Origin: Bradyrhizobium yuanmingense
GTDB lineage: Bacteria > Pseudomonadota > Alphaproteobacteria > Rhizobiales > Xanthobacteraceae
Direction of reading: 5' to 3'
NCBI RefSeq assembly: GCF_900094575.1
Contig: NZ_FMAE01000002.1
Span: 372,001-436,000 of the forward strand
DNA length: 64,000 nucleotides
This document shows positions 1-9,075 of this stretch, piece by piece (the stretch's first letter is position 1; every line of letters begins with the position of its first letter). A model generated the notes under the pieces. It saw only the letters and a program-made list of their open reading frames with translations. It did no database searches and was not told the origin of the DNA. The position numbers were made by a program, and so were the translations under genes.

Positions 1-2
1 CG

Positions 3-353
3 CGCGATAGGGACAATGCGGCGGGCGTCGAGATCGGCAAGGGCGACATCATCATGATCGCGCCCTGGCTCTTGCACCGGCACGAGAAGCTGTGGGATCA
101 GCCGAACGCATTCATTCCAAAGCGCTTCATGTCGCAGGAGGCGCCGGACCGTTTTGCTTACCTGCCATTCGGTGCAGGTCCGCGCGTCTGCATCGGCGCA
201 CCGTTTGCCCAAGCCGAATCCGTGCTGGCGCTGGCGCGGCTGATCGGAGCGTACCGAATCGAGCTTGCCGACCCCGCGACCCCCGTAATTCCGCTCGGCG
301 TCGTCACCACCCAGCCGGACCATTCACCCCTGTTCCGCATCACGCGTCGGTGA
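3..353 (+). CDS. cytochrome P450, C-terminal part (5' end outside the window)
   Basis: Only the last 116 residues are present; the reading frame is open from base 3, so the gene begins upstream. The heme-binding loop FGAGPRVCIGAPFA supplies the cysteine thiolate ligand of heme, and the preceding helix region PWLLHRHEKLWDQPNAFIPKRF is the usual K'-meander of a P450. P450s are heme monooxygenases that insert one oxygen atom using electrons from a ferredoxin or reductase. The substrate cannot be told from this fragment. The stop at 351-353 is 50 bp from the next gene, the nucleotide cyclase, so co-transcription is possible. Confidence 0.93.
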   Translation, partial: RDRDNAAGVEIGKGDIIMIAPWLLHRHEKLWDQPNAFIPKRFMSQEAPDRFAYLPFGAGPRVCIGAPFAQAESVLALARLIGAYRIELADPATPVIPLGVVTTQPDHSPLFRITRR

Positions 354-403
354 CAGGCTCGCGTCTGGCCGCTGGCGTGATCCAGCCTACATAGAGTTTC
401 GCC

Positions 404-1813
404 ATGAGCGACATCCAGGCCCAGTTCTCCGTTCTGAAGCAGACCGCCGATTCCGTTGTGGTGGAGGCCATCGCGCAGCTGATCGCCAACGGTCATGATC
501 GCGATCTCAACCGGATCAATGCGCTGGATTTTGCCGACCGGACCGGGCTCGACCAGGAGAAGGTCATTTCCGGCTTCCTGCACGCCTCGCGGCTCGGCCT
601 GTTCGACATGAGCTGGAACGTGCTGTGTCCCGGCTGCGGAGGCGTGCTGGGCGCGCACGCCACACTGAAGTCGTTGAAGCACGACGACTACAATTGCGCG
701 CTTTGCGCCGCCGGATACGAGGCCTCCGTCGACGAGATGGTCGAAGTGGCCTTCACCGTCAGCCCGCGGGTCCGCCGCATCGGTGCTCATGATCCCGACA
801 CGTTGCCGATCTGGGAGTATGTGCGGCAGATGTTCTGGAGCTCAGGCGTCGACATCAACGACGAATCCTTTTCCCGCCTGATCAACCAGGTAACGCTCGA
901 AGCCCTCGAATTGCCCGCCGGCGAGAAGGCGATCCTCTCACTCAATCTGCCGAGCCAGTTCATCATCGTGTTCGAGCCGGTCACCCATTCCGCCCATTTC
1001 CTGGACGTTCAGGGTGAGCCGACCAGCGAGCGTCAGCAGCTGTCGATCATGTTCAACAAGCTGGAGGCGCCGACGGGGACCACCGTGATGCGCCCCGGAC
1101 CGTTGCGTCTCATGCTCGAGAACCAATCGGACAGTCGCGTATTGCCCTCGGTCTGGATTGCCGACCACGCGTTGCACGAGATGATCGGCAAGCGCAAGCC
1201 GATCCTGACCGCCAAGCGCATGCTGTCCAACCAGACGTTCCGCGACGTCTTCAAGGCCGACAACCTCAATGTCGACCAGCGACTGAAGATCACGTCCCTG
1301 ACGTTCCTGTTCACCGACCTGAAGGGTTCGACGGCGCTGTATGAGCGGGTCGGCGACCTCAATGCTTTCGATCTCGTGCGAGCGCATTTTCGCGCGCTGC
1401 TGGAGATCATCGCCGCCGAGAAGGGTGCGGTCGTGAAGACGATCGGCGATGCCGTGATGGCGACCTTCGTCAGGCCCGAGCACGCGATCACCGCGGGACT
1501 GCGCATGCGCGCCGCGATGGACGAATTGAACAAGCAGCGCGGCGCCAACGACCTCATTCTCAAGATCGGGATCCACGAAGGCCCCTGCCTCGCAGTCATG
1601 CTCAACGAGCGGCAGGATTATTTCGGCCAGACCGTCAACATCGCCGCCCGCGTGCAGAGCCTGTCGACCGCGCAGGAGATCCACATCACCGGCCCGGTGC
1701 TGGACGCTCCCGCAGTCGCCGAGGTGCTCAAGCAGCGCGCCATCAAGCCGATCCAGAAGCAGGCCGCGCTCCGTGGCATCGCCGACAAGATGGTGGTGTA
1801 CGAGATACCGTGA
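404..1813 (+). CDS. class III adenylate/guanylate cyclase with zinc-ribbon-like N-terminal domain (DUF5939 type)
   Basis: This is a 469-residue protein with no membrane segment. Residues about 300-465 form a class III nucleotide cyclase catalytic domain. It has the first metal-binding Asp in FTDLKGSTALYE, the second in GDAVMATF, an adenine-selecting Lys in LKIGIHEGP, and the Asn/Arg transition-state pair in VNIAARVQ, so it should be active and produce cAMP or cGMP from the triphosphate. The N-terminal part contains LCPGCGG and, about 28 residues on, CALC, which look like two halves of a zinc ribbon. This architecture matches cyclases annotated with DUF5939. What the N-terminal domain senses is unknown. 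The start is chosen at the ATG at 404 because the protein begins cleanly there; upstream is the P450 stop. Confidence 0.9.
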   Translation: MSDIQAQFSVLKQTADSVVVEAIAQLIANGHDRDLNRINALDFADRTGLDQEKVISGFLHASRLGLFDMSWNVLCPGCGGVLGAHATLKSLKHDDYNCALCAAGYEASVDEMVEVAFTVSPRVRRIGAHDPDTLPIWEYVRQMFWSSGVDINDESFSRLINQVTLEALELPAGEKAILSLNLPSQFIIVFEPVTHSAHFLDVQGEPTSERQQLSIMFNKLEAPTGTTVMRPGPLRLMLENQSDSRVLPSVWIADHALHEMIGKRKPILTAKRMLSNQTFRDVFKADNLNVDQRLKITSLTFLFTDLKGSTALYERVGDLNAFDLVRAHFRALLEIIAAEKGAVVKTIGDAVMATFVRPEHAITAGLRMRAAMDELNKQRGANDLILKIGIHEGPCLAVMLNERQDYFGQTVNIAARVQSLSTAQEIHITGPVLDAPAVAEVLKQRAIKPIQKQAALRGIADKMVVYEIP

Positions 1814-1875
1814 GCTTGTGGGCTGCGCCGCAGTCTCTAGCTCCGTGGGAAACAAAAGCGCTTTACATCCTTCAC

Positions 1876-1947
1876 CGTCATGCCCGGGCATGAATGTCCT
1901 TCCTCGCGGTGACGCTTTGATGGCCGGGTCAAGCCCGGCCATCACGG
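1876..1947. repeat. palindromic intergenic repeat, family C (GTCATGCCCGGG / GGCCGGGTCAAGCCCGGCC)
   Basis: The sequence contains an inverted core ATGGCCGGG-tcaa-gCCCGGCCAT and a preceding CGTCATGCCCGGGCATGAA block. The same family returns in a complete form at 59638-59722. It lies between the cyclase and the TerB-like gene and has no coding capacity of its own. Confidence 0.7.
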
Positions 1948-2081
1948 CAGAAAGCGCGCCCAGATTGCCGAAACGTAATACGCGCGCGGAACTGACGCAC
2001 GTTGCGCCGGTTGAGTTTCCTGCTCATATAATGCTGGTAACGGCCGCGCTCCTTGCGGCGTCATCAATCTCGGTAGGACCT

Positions 2082-2603
2082 ATGCTCGACGGCTTGCGCC
2101 AATTCATCGCCGACATTGTCGGTCCCCAGGCCCAGGACCGCGCATTTGGCGACAGCGATTACCGGCTGGCCGCGACCGCGCTGCTGGTCCATGTGGTCTC
2201 GCTGGACGGCCAGCCGAGCGCGGCCGAGCAGCGCAAGCTGCACAGCCTGATCGAAAGCCATTTCGGGCTCGACCGCGGCACCGCTGACCGTCTCATCGCC
2301 GACGCCACCCAGGTCGAAGGCGAGGCCGTCGACCTCTATCACTTCACCAGCGTCATCATGCGCTCGCTCGACGAAGCGGGTCGCAAGCGGATCGTGCAGA
2401 TGATGTGGGAGCTGGTCTATGCCGACGGAGAGGTCAGCGAGTTCGAGGACAATGTGGTCTGGCGCGCGTCCGACCTGCTCGGCATCTCCCAGCGTGACCG
2501 GATCGAGCTGAAGCACGCCATTGCGGAGCGTGCCGGTGGCCAGGTCAAGGATCGCGCCGTCGGACCGGTCCCTGGCGGATTGCCTGGCCTGCGAGCCACA
2601 TGA
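2082..2603 (+). CDS. TerB-like (tellurite resistance/COG4103 type) protein
   Basis: This is a 173-residue soluble, mainly helical protein. It has the TerB pattern: an acidic helix with LLVHVVSLDGQPSAAE near residue 37, and a second half MMWELVYADGEVSEFED near residue 110. Each half carries a conserved Asp-Gly turn thought to bind a metal. TerB-domain proteins are linked to stress and envelope functions; a specific job for this one is not known. I place the start at the ATG at 2082 because homologous proteins begin just before the MLDGLRQF helix. The longer open frame upstream runs through a palindromic repeat and encodes nothing protein-like. Confidence 0.8.
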   Translation: MLDGLRQFIADIVGPQAQDRAFGDSDYRLAATALLVHVVSLDGQPSAAEQRKLHSLIESHFGLDRGTADRLIADATQVEGEAVDLYHFTSVIMRSLDEAGRKRIVQMMWELVYADGEVSEFEDNVVWRASDLLGISQRDRIELKHAIAERAGGQVKDRAVGPVPGGLPGLRAT

Positions 2604-2791
2604 CGAAACTTTAATATAAGCCCGGCGGTCCCCCGCTTCTGCTGATTCGACTGCAAATACCGGTCTTTCCTGCTTCCACTGTCGCTCTCACAAGCAGCCA
2701 TGCTGCCAGTGCCGCTTGCCTGGCGCGCACGGCTTATGCTCTCGTTCTGGTATTGCCGGGACCACAGACTTCAATTCAAGAGACTTCGATC

Positions 2792-3571
2792 GTGACTGAG
2801 CGGGTAACGTTGATCACCGGTGCCTCGGCGGGCATCGGGATGGAGCTGGCGCGTGTGTTTGCCGCCAATGGACATCGCCTCGCATTGACGGCGAGACGGG
2901 TGGATCGGCTCGAAGCGCTCGCGAACGAGATCGCCGCCAAGGGTGGCAAGAAGCCGATCGTGATCGCCTGCAACCTCGAGGATCCGCATGCCGGCGAGAG
3001 GATCGCCGCGGCACTTGCCGCCGAATGTGTCGAGCTCGATCATCTCGTCAACAACGCCGGCTTCGGCGTATTCGGCGATGCCATCGAGCGCGATCGCGTC
3101 GCGCAGCTCGGCATCGTCGATGTCAACGTCCGGGCCCTGACGGATCTGTCGCTGCGCTTCGCCGATCAGCTCATCCGGAACAAGGGCGGTCTTCTCAATG
3201 TCGGCTCGGTTGCAGGCTTCCTGCCCGGCCCCGGCATGGCCGTGTACTACGCATCCAAGGCCTATGTGATTTCCTTCACCGAAGCATTGCGGGCGGAGCT
3301 CGCTCCCCGCGGCGTCCGTGTCACCGTGCTTTGCCCGGGCCCGGTCCCCACGGAATTCCAGGCCCGCGCCGGCGTCGGCTCGCAACATGATACGGCCTTT
3401 CTCAACGTCTCAGCTGCCGAGGTTGCGCGGGAGGCGTATCGCGCTCTGATGGCCAACAAACGGGCAGTGCTGCCCGGCCTCGGCAACAAGATTGTGCCGT
3501 TCGCGCTGCGCTTCTTCCCACGCGGCTTCATCCTGGCGGCCACTAGCCGGTTCCAGCGGCAGAGGCACTAA
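2792..3571 (+). CDS. SDR family NAD(P)-dependent oxidoreductase
   Basis: This is a classical short-chain dehydrogenase of about 259 residues. The cofactor motif TGASAGIG is at residues 9-16, the structural NNAG motif near residue 87, and the catalytic Tyr and Lys occur in YYASKAY. A C-terminal tail ending FALRFFPRGF resembles the DltE/YqjQ group of SDRs acting on membrane-derived or acyl substrates, but the substrate is unknown. I chose GTG at 2792 because the Rossmann strand begins a few residues after it; a TTG at 2753 in the same frame would add 13 residues with no family match. It is followed by a palindromic repeat, so it probably forms its own transcription unit. Confidence 0.88.
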   Translation: MTERVTLITGASAGIGMELARVFAANGHRLALTARRVDRLEALANEIAAKGGKKPIVIACNLEDPHAGERIAAALAAECVELDHLVNNAGFGVFGDAIERDRVAQLGIVDVNVRALTDLSLRFADQLIRNKGGLLNVGSVAGFLPGPGMAVYYASKAYVISFTEALRAELAPRGVRVTVLCPGPVPTEFQARAGVGSQHDTAFLNVSAAEVAREAYRALMANKRAVLPGLGNKIVPFALRFFPRGFILAATSRFQRQRH

Positions 3572-3660
3572 AACGCGATGAATCGTCATCGCGCTTTAGC
3601 TCTTTGTTTGAGCATGATCTTTTCGGAAAACCGCTTCACACTTTTCCGGATCATGCTGAC
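3572..3660. repeat. palindromic intergenic repeat, family E (GAGCATGATCTTTTCGGAAAACCG)
   Basis: A stretch just after the SDR stop contains AGCATGATC...TTTTCGGAAAA...TTTTCCGGATCATGCT. Its arms pair as an imperfect inverted repeat around CGGAAAACCGCTTCACACTTTTCCG. This element is one I recall as dispersed in Bradyrhizobium and Rhodopseudomonas genomes. It could also serve as a terminator for the preceding gene. Confidence 0.75.
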
Positions 3661-3787
3661 AACGCCGCCCGCGTCCGTAGTGGCCCGGAGCTTGCTTCCA
3701 GACGTGCGCGTGTGTGCGCAAACTCACACGATGTTAACCATCGCTTAGCTATGCTGGCGGTCTGAACCGATAGCACTCGCAGAGGCC

Positions 3788-4582
3788 ATGTCGTTCCGGA
3801 CGGACAGGTTTGGTGGCGCAGAGGTGGTCGCCTTCCCACAGAGGGCGGCGAGCGTCGCCGCCGCTGAAACCCGGCTGCCGGTTCTGATCGTCCTGCATCA
3901 GGAATGCTCGACACCTGGCCGCGTCGGCAATGCGTTGCGCGCGCTCGGCCACCGCCTCGACATCCGCCGTCCTCGCTTCGGCGATCCCCTGCCCGAGACG
4001 CTCGATCAGCATGCCGGGGCCGTGATCTTCGGCGGGCCGATGAGCGCCAATGATTCCGACGACTACATTCGCCGCGAGATCGACTGGATCGAAATTCCGC
4101 TCCGCGAGCAGCGCCCATTGCTCGGCATCTGCCTGGGGGCGCAGATGCTGGCGATGCAGCTCGGGGCCCGTGTCGCGCCGCATGCGCAGGCGCTGACGCA
4201 GATCGGGTACTACCCGATCAGGCCGACCGCCGCCGGCCGCGCGCTCTGCCCGCACTGGCCGGCGCAGGTCTATCACTGGCATCGCGAGGGCTTTGAGCTG
4301 CCTGAAGGCGCCGACTTGCTCGCCGAAGGCGATGATTTCCCGGTGCAGGCGTTCCGCACGGGCAATGCTTTCGGCGTGCAGTTCCACCCCGATGTGACCT
4401 ATGCGATGATGTGCCGCTGGACCACGCGCGGTTACGACGGCTTCAGCGCGCCCGGTGCACGGCAGCGGCATCATCATTTCGCGGATCGCGCCGTCTACGA
4501 TGTCGCCGAACGCGCCTGGCTCGATCATTTCCTCGACGGCTGGCTGGAGCGCCGGCCGATGCTGGCGCAAGCCGCCGAGTGA
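3788..4582 (+). CDS. class I glutamine amidotransferase-like protein
   Basis: This is a 264-residue GATase1-fold protein. The nucleophile elbow is LLGICLGAQML (Cys near residue 116) and the histidine lies in FGVQFHPD near residue 199. In the standard triad the residue two after the His is Glu; here it is Asp (HPDV). The family hydrolyses glutamine to feed ammonia to a partner synthase, or acts as a stand-alone hydrolase; no partner synthase is adjacent. The start ATG at 3788 has a GAGG five bases upstream. The next gene is 124 bp downstream across a small tandem repeat. Confidence 0.85.
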   Translation: MSFRTDRFGGAEVVAFPQRAASVAAAETRLPVLIVLHQECSTPGRVGNALRALGHRLDIRRPRFGDPLPETLDQHAGAVIFGGPMSANDSDDYIRREIDWIEIPLREQRPLLGICLGAQMLAMQLGARVAPHAQALTQIGYYPIRPTAAGRALCPHWPAQVYHWHREGFELPEGADLLAEGDDFPVQAFRTGNAFGVQFHPDVTYAMMCRWTTRGYDGFSAPGARQRHHHFADRAVYDVAERAWLDHFLDGWLERRPMLAQAAE

Positions 4583-4592
4583 TCGCGGCTTC

Positions 4593-4631
4593 GCGCAAGT
4601 CCTTGGCGCAGGTCCTTGGCGCAAGTCCTTC
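4593..4631. repeat. three tandem copies of a 13-bp unit (GCGCAAGTCCTTG)
   Basis: The units at 4593-4605, 4606-4618 and 4619-4631 differ at one or two positions only. They sit between the amidotransferase stop and the enoyl-CoA hydratase. Function is unknown; slipped-strand duplication is the simplest explanation. Confidence 0.8.
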
Positions 4632-4706
4632 TCCCGTCCCTGGATATGCTAGGCTCGCTTCTAACGAGCGCTTGCGAACGCGTGCCGGCAAACAAGGGAG
4701 AGCGTC

Positions 4707-5519
4707 ATGGCCTACGAACACATTCTCTATGAGGTGAGCGACAAGATCGCGACCATCACGCTCAACCGCCCCGATCGCATGAATGCATGGACGCCGATCA
4801 TGGAGCGCGACGTGCGCCACGCCATGGAGGCATCAAGCGCCGACGACAATGTCCGCGTCATCGTCCTCACCGGCGCGGGCCGCGCCTTCTGCGCCGGCGC
4901 CGACATGGATGCGCTGAAGGGCCTCGATCCCAACGACGTCAGGCGCGCCTCGAACCTGCCGCCGTTCGACATGAATCGCCGGCCAGACTGGCAGACGCGG
5001 TACGGCTATTATCCTTCGATCAAGAAGCCTGTGATCGCCATGCTGAACGGCGCGACGGCAGGCATTGGACTGGTGCATGCACTCTATTGCGACCTTCGCT
5101 TTGCCGCCGACAACACCGTGTTCACCACCGCATTCGCGCGGCGCGGCCTGATCGCCGAGCACGGCATCAGCTGGATGCTGCCGCGCATCGTCGGCCACGC
5201 CAATGCGCTGGATCTGCTGCTCTCGGCGCGGCGCGTGTCGAGCGAGGAGGCACTGCGGATCGGGCTGGTCAACCGGCTCTGTCCGCCGGAGAAGCTGCGT
5301 GAAGAGACGTATACTTACGCGCGCGATCTCGCCGATTTCGTCTCGCCGAGCGCGATGGCCGTGATCAAGCGCCAGCTCTACGAGGTGCCGTTCCAGACGC
5401 TGGCCGAGGCGACGATCGAGGCCAACAGGGAGATGATGGTGGCGCTGAACGGGAGTGATTTCAGGGAGGGCGTGGCGAGCTTCATGGAGAAGCGGCCGCC
5501 AAGGTTTACGGGGAGGTAG
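4707..5519 (+). CDS. enoyl-CoA hydratase/isomerase family protein
   Basis: This is a 270-residue crotonase-fold protein. The N-terminal strand ITLNRPDRMNAW, the oxyanion-hole segment AGRAFCAGADMDAL near residue 60, and the second oxyanion helix MLNGATAGIGL near residue 113 are typical. The position normally holding the first catalytic Glu of hydratases reads IGLVHALYCD, and the second Glu is matched by the LIAEHGIS segment. It may therefore be a hydratase or another crotonase reaction on an acyl-CoA. The start has GGGAG seven bases upstream of ATG. No acyl-CoA dehydrogenase or thiolase is adjacent, so the pathway is not clear. Confidence 0.88.
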   Translation: MAYEHILYEVSDKIATITLNRPDRMNAWTPIMERDVRHAMEASSADDNVRVIVLTGAGRAFCAGADMDALKGLDPNDVRRASNLPPFDMNRRPDWQTRYGYYPSIKKPVIAMLNGATAGIGLVHALYCDLRFAADNTVFTTAFARRGLIAEHGISWMLPRIVGHANALDLLLSARRVSSEEALRIGLVNRLCPPEKLREETYTYARDLADFVSPSAMAVIKRQLYEVPFQTLAEATIEANREMMVALNGSDFREGVASFMEKRPPRFTGR

Positions 5520-5540
5520 GGGGAGAGAGATTCCGAGAGA

Positions 5541-5626
5541 GCCCGGCTTCGCCCGTCGGGCTACGCCGCGGCAGCCTTCGCTACGAAAAGGCTTGCCGAG
5601 CCGAAGCTGGCGAAGCCAGCGAAGGC
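5541..5626. repeat. nested inverted repeat adjoining the tRNA-Ala 3' end
   Basis: AGCCTTCGCT at 5573-5582 pairs with AGCGAAGGCT at 5618-5627, and inside it GCTGGC-gaa-GCCAGC forms a second perfect hairpin. The outer arm reaches the last base of the tRNA CCA end, so in the tRNA transcript this would be the immediate 3' trailer and could act as a terminator or processing signal. Confidence 0.65.
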
Positions 5627-5702
<76 letters not shown>

Positions 5703-5906
5703 TTTGCTGGCCGCTCTGGTGAACGCGGCCGACAACCGGGCGCCATTTAAGTCCCCGCCAAGGTCAAGTCAAGGACGGGCGTAACCCGGTTTTAGCTCTC
5801 CGGGTGCCGACTTCCCTTGTTTGGGCCTGACGGAACCGATATCTAGCAAACGGGGCGTCAATCCCGACCGAGCCAGAGTTTTCAAAAGCCAGAGGCCTCA
5901 TAAGCC

Positions 5907-6197
5907 ATGCGTGCCGTTCTCGACATCGTCATCATCGTGCTCGACCTCTACGTCTGGCTGCTGATCGCCTCCGCGATCCTGTCCTGGCTGATCGCCTTCA
6001 ACGTGGTGAACACCCGTAACCAGTTCGTGTCGGCGGTGGCGGAGTTCCTCTACCGGATCACCGAGCCTCTGCTGGCGCCGATTCGCAATTTCCTGCCCAG
6101 CCTCGGCGGTCTCGACATCTCGCCGATCATCCTGATCCTGATCATCATGTTCATCGAGCGGGTGATCCTGTACTACATCTACCCGAACGTGGTCTAA
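5907..6197 (+). CDS. YggT family membrane protein
   Basis: This is a 96-residue protein with two hydrophobic segments, roughly residues 7-27 and 67-92, separated by the family hallmark [15 protein letters not shown]. YggT proteins are small integral membrane proteins linked to osmotic shock and, in some bacteria, to division-site or photosystem assembly functions; the exact role is not settled. The gene is followed after 15 bp by the DUF167 gene and then folD, an arrangement that looks like one operon. The start is the only sensible ATG. Confidence 0.9.
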   Translation: MRAVLDIVIIVLDLYVWLLIASAILSWLIAFNVVNTRNQFVSAVAEFLYRITEPLLAPIRNFLPSLGGLDISPIILILIIMFIERVILYYIYPNVV

Positions 6198-6212
6198 GCG
6201 GGCGGGAGCGCC

Positions 6213-6578
6213 TTGGTTGCCAACAAGGAGCCTTGTTGTCAGGAGCCTTGCCCTAAGGACCCTTGGCGCTACTCGGCCGGAGGAATCAGCATCGCGCTGC
6301 GGGTGACGCCGCGCGGCGGCCGCGACGACATCGACGGGATCGAGCAGCTTTCGGATGGCCGCAGCGTGCTCAAGGTGCGGGTGCGCGCCATTGCCGATGG
6401 CGGCGAGGCCAACAAGGCCGTGCTGGCGCTGCTGGCGAAATCGCTCGGCGTGCCCAAGAGCAATGTAAAGCTGCTATCCGGAGCCACGTCGCGGCTGAAG
6501 CAGATCGCGGTCGACGGCGATCCGGCGCGTCTCGGCGAAACCCTGCGCCAGCTCACATCGGCCAAACCGACAGATTGA
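6213..6578 (+). CDS. DUF167 (YggU) family protein
   Basis: This 121-residue protein contains the YggU fold. The segment [16 protein letters not shown], the [33 protein letters not shown] core and the [17 protein letters not shown] ending are characteristic. The function of the family is unknown. The TTG at 6213 is taken as the start because there is no in-frame ATG before the conserved domain; the first 20 or so residues (cysteine-rich [13 protein letters not shown]) are not part of the family core. YggT-YggU adjacency is common in bacteria. Confidence 0.85.
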   Translation: MVANKEPCCQEPCPKDPWRYSAGGISIALRVTPRGGRDDIDGIEQLSDGRSVLKVRVRAIADGGEANKAVLALLAKSLGVPKSNVKLLSGATSRLKQIAVDGDPARLGETLRQLTSAKPTD

Positions 6579-6588
6579 GAGAACGGAC

Positions 6589-7473
6589 ATGACCGCTGAT
6601 ATCATCGATGGAAAAGTCATTGCGGCGGAACTCCGTGGCCGCGTCGCCGAGGAGGTCGCCCGCGTAAAGCGCGAGCACAATCTGGTGCCGGGCCTTGCAG
6701 TGGTCCTGGTCGGCAACGACCCCGCCAGCGAAGTCTATGTCCGTTCAAAACACACCCAGACCCAGGCCGCGGGCATGGCCTCGTTCGAGCACAAGCTGCC
6801 GGCCGACGTCTCCCAGGCAGATCTGCTGGCGCTGGTCGCAAAGCTCAACCGGGATCCCGCCGTGCACGGCATTCTCGTGCAATTACCGTTGCCGAAGGGG
6901 CTAAACACCGAAGCGGTCATCAACGCCATGGACCCCGCCAAGGATGTCGACGGGCTGCATCCGAACAATGCCGGCCGGCTCGCCGGCGGCTTCGAGGCGC
7001 TGTCGCCCTGCACGCCGCTCGGCTGCATCATCCTGACCAAAAGCGTGCACGCCTCGCTCGAAGGCATGAACGCCATCGTCATCGGCCGCTCCAACCTGGT
7101 CGGCCGCCCGCTCGTGCAATTGCTGCTGAACGAGAACGCCACGGTGACGATCGCGCATTCGCGCTCGCGCGACCTGCCTGGCCTCGTGAAGAAAGCGGAC
7201 CTCGTCTATGCAGCAGTGGGCAAACCAGAAATGGTGCGCGGCGACTGGCTGAAGCCGGGTGCGACCGTGATCGATGTGGGCATCAATCGCATCCCGAAGG
7301 AGGACGGCAAGACGCGCCTCGTCGGCGATGTCGCCTATCAGGAAGCGCTTGCCGTTGCCGGCGCGATCACGCCGGTGCCGGGCGGTGTCGGCCAGATGAC
7401 GGTGGCGTGCCTGTTGGTGAACACGCTCCGCGCGGCCTGCGCGATCGCCGGCCTGCCGAAGCCGGCGGTGTAG
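6589..7473 (+). CDS. folD: bifunctional methylenetetrahydrofolate dehydrogenase / methenyltetrahydrofolate cyclohydrolase FolD
   Basis: This is a 294-residue cytosolic enzyme that converts 5,10-methylene-THF to 10-formyl-THF using NADP. The active-site segment [14 protein letters not shown] carries the catalytic Lys of the YxxxK pattern. [10 protein letters not shown], the [16 protein letters not shown] loop, the dinucleotide-binding [11 protein letters not shown] and the C-terminal [12 protein letters not shown] signature are all present. Length fits the family. It starts 10 bp after the DUF167 stop, with GAGAG upstream, and is likely the last gene of the yggT operon. A palindromic repeat follows before the convergent ppa. 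Confidence 0.97.
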   Translation: MTADIIDGKVIAAELRGRVAEEVARVKREHNLVPGLAVVLVGNDPASEVYVRSKHTQTQAAGMASFEHKLPADVSQADLLALVAKLNRDPAVHGILVQLPLPKGLNTEAVINAMDPAKDVDGLHPNNAGRLAGGFEALSPCTPLGCIILTKSVHASLEGMNAIVIGRSNLVGRPLVQLLLNENATVTIAHSRSRDLPGLVKKADLVYAAVGKPEMVRGDWLKPGATVIDVGINRIPKEDGKTRLVGDVAYQEALAVAGAITPVPGGVGQMTVACLLVNTLRAACAIAGLPKPAV

Positions 7474-7479
7474 TTGAGC

Positions 7480-7569
7480 GTCATTCCGAGGCGGCTCGCA
7501 GAGCCAAACCCGGAATCTCGCGCCCCGACCTCTGGATTCCGGGTTCGCTCTGACGCGCCCCGGAATGAC
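7480..7569. repeat. palindromic intergenic repeat, family B (GTCATTCCGGGGCGC...CCGGAATGAC)
   Basis: The element begins GTCATTCCG and ends CGGAATGAC, with internal arms AACCCGGAATC / GGATTCCGGGTT. It lies between the convergent folD and ppa genes, so it could double as a bidirectional terminator. Other copies are at 21926, 27561 and 54356. Confidence 0.8.
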
Positions 7570-7577
7570 CGTGCGGA

Positions 7578-8114
7578 TCAGCCCTTCTTCTTCTTCTCGC
7601 GCTCGATGCCTTCTTGGATCAGCTGGTGCGCTTCCTCCGGGCCGCCCCAGCGCAGGATCTTCACCCACTTGCCCTTTTCGAGATCCTTGTAGTGCTCGAA
7701 GAAGTGCTGGATCTGCTGCAGCGTGATGTCGGGCAAATCGGAATACGACTTCACCTTGTCGTAGCGCTGCGTCAGCTTGGACGACGGCACCGCCAGGATC
7801 TTCTCGTCGCCGCCGGCTTCGTCCTCCATGAACAGCACCCCAACCGGACGCACGCTCATGACGGCGCCGGGGATGATGGCGCGGGTGTTGATGATCAGCA
7901 CGTCGCAGGGGTCACCGTCATCCGACAGCGTATGCGGGATGAAGCCGTAATTGCCGGGGTAACGCATCGGCGTGTAGAGGAAGCGGTCGACCACCAGCGT
8001 GCCGGCCTCCTTGTCCATCTCGTACTTGATCGGTTCGCCGCCCACGGGGACCTCGATGATGACATTGACGTCGTGGGGGACGTTCTTTCCGATCGAGACC
8101 GCATCGATACGCAT
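7578..8114 (-). CDS. ppa: inorganic pyrophosphatase (soluble, family I)
   Basis: This 178-residue enzyme hydrolyses pyrophosphate to two phosphates and pulls biosynthetic reactions forward. Family I signatures are present: [34 protein letters not shown] with the metal-binding acidic cluster, and later [13 protein letters not shown]. Length matches bacterial enzymes. The product ends in a lysine-rich tail (REKKKKG). The gene is transcribed towards folD. Confidence 0.96.
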   Translation of the reverse strand: MRIDAVSIGKNVPHDVNVIIEVPVGGEPIKYEMDKEAGTLVVDRFLYTPMRYPGNYGFIPHTLSDDGDPCDVLIINTRAIIPGAVMSVRPVGVLFMEDEAGGDEKILAVPSSKLTQRYDKVKSYSDLPDITLQQIQHFFEHYKDLEKGKWVKILRWGGPEEAHQLIQEGIEREKKKKG

Positions 8115-8293
8115 TCAAGGCTCCGTTGTTGCCGAGGATAAATCGCGCCCGGCAGCGATTTTGGCGCTGTCATACGCGGGCTTGGCCCGCTGATCCATCG
8201 CGTTTTTGTGAAATAATGAATCCGGCGATCACCGGCGCAAGCGGCCTGCGGTATCGACGGATGGGAACGCTGCCCGGCTAGGGTTTCAGCAGC

Positions 8294-8803
8294 TCAATTG
8301 GTCCAAGCGAAGGCAACCTTGTCGAGCGCCTTCGGTCCGAAACGCTCCGACGAGCGCGCCACCATGCGACCACCCAGGGCGCGGTAGAACTCGGTAGCGG
8401 GATCGTTGTCCGAGAGCGCCCACACCACCATGCTCTTCAGCCCGCTCTGCATCAGGTCGCGGCGGGCGGCGGCAAACAGGCGGCGGCCGAAGCCGAGGCC
8501 CTGAAACTCGGGCCGCAGATAAAGCTCGTAGATCTCGCCGTCGAAATGCAGGCTGCGGGCCCGGTTGCGGCCGTAATTGGCATAGCCGGCGATCTTGTCA
8601 CCGAACACCAGCACGCTGACACGGCTGCCCTTGCGGATCGCGCTGTCCCACCACTGCGGACCGCGGCGGTTGATCAGCTTCTCCAGCTCGGCGCCGGGAA
8701 TGATGCCCTGATAGGCCGAACGCCAGGCTTCGTCATGGGTCGACGCCACCGCAGTTGCATCTGCGGCTTTGGCCGGCCGGACCTCGATCAGGGTTGTGCT
8801 CAT
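8294..8803 (-). CDS. GNAT family N-acetyltransferase
   Basis: This is a 169-residue acetyl-CoA-dependent transferase of unknown substrate. The acetyl-CoA pyrophosphate loop is RPEFQGLGFGRRLFAAAR around residue 105, preceded by the beta-4 strand IYELYLRP. The conserved C-terminal ALSDNDPATEFYRALGGRM motif is also there. The ATG at 8803 is preferred over one 12 codons upstream, because RPAKAADATAVAS is the usual first strand and helix of the fold. Confidence 0.88.
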   Translation of the reverse strand: MSTTLIEVRPAKAADATAVASTHDEAWRSAYQGIIPGAELEKLINRRGPQWWDSAIRKGSRVSVLVFGDKIAGYANYGRNRARSLHFDGEIYELYLRPEFQGLGFGRRLFAAARRDLMQSGLKSMVVWALSDNDPATEFYRALGGRMVARSSERFGPKALDKVAFAWTN

Positions 8804-9075
8804 GGACGCGATCAAACCAAGTCGCCGCGCCGGCGGCAAGACCTATCGTTAATTATCGGTTAACCTGTGGACTTTCTGCATCAGTATTTCAACCGAGTTG
8901 TGCCGAAAAAAGACAGGACGGCAACTCCGAGGGCACCTGCGTGCGTGCCGTCGGTGCAAAACTCCTGTTGCTTGCGGCAACGAAAGAACGGCAATGGGCA
9001 CCGCAGAAAGTCCGCTCATTGTGATTCGTTCCTACTAGTGTGCCTGTCGCTGTTCTTGTTCGCCCTCGGCAATTC

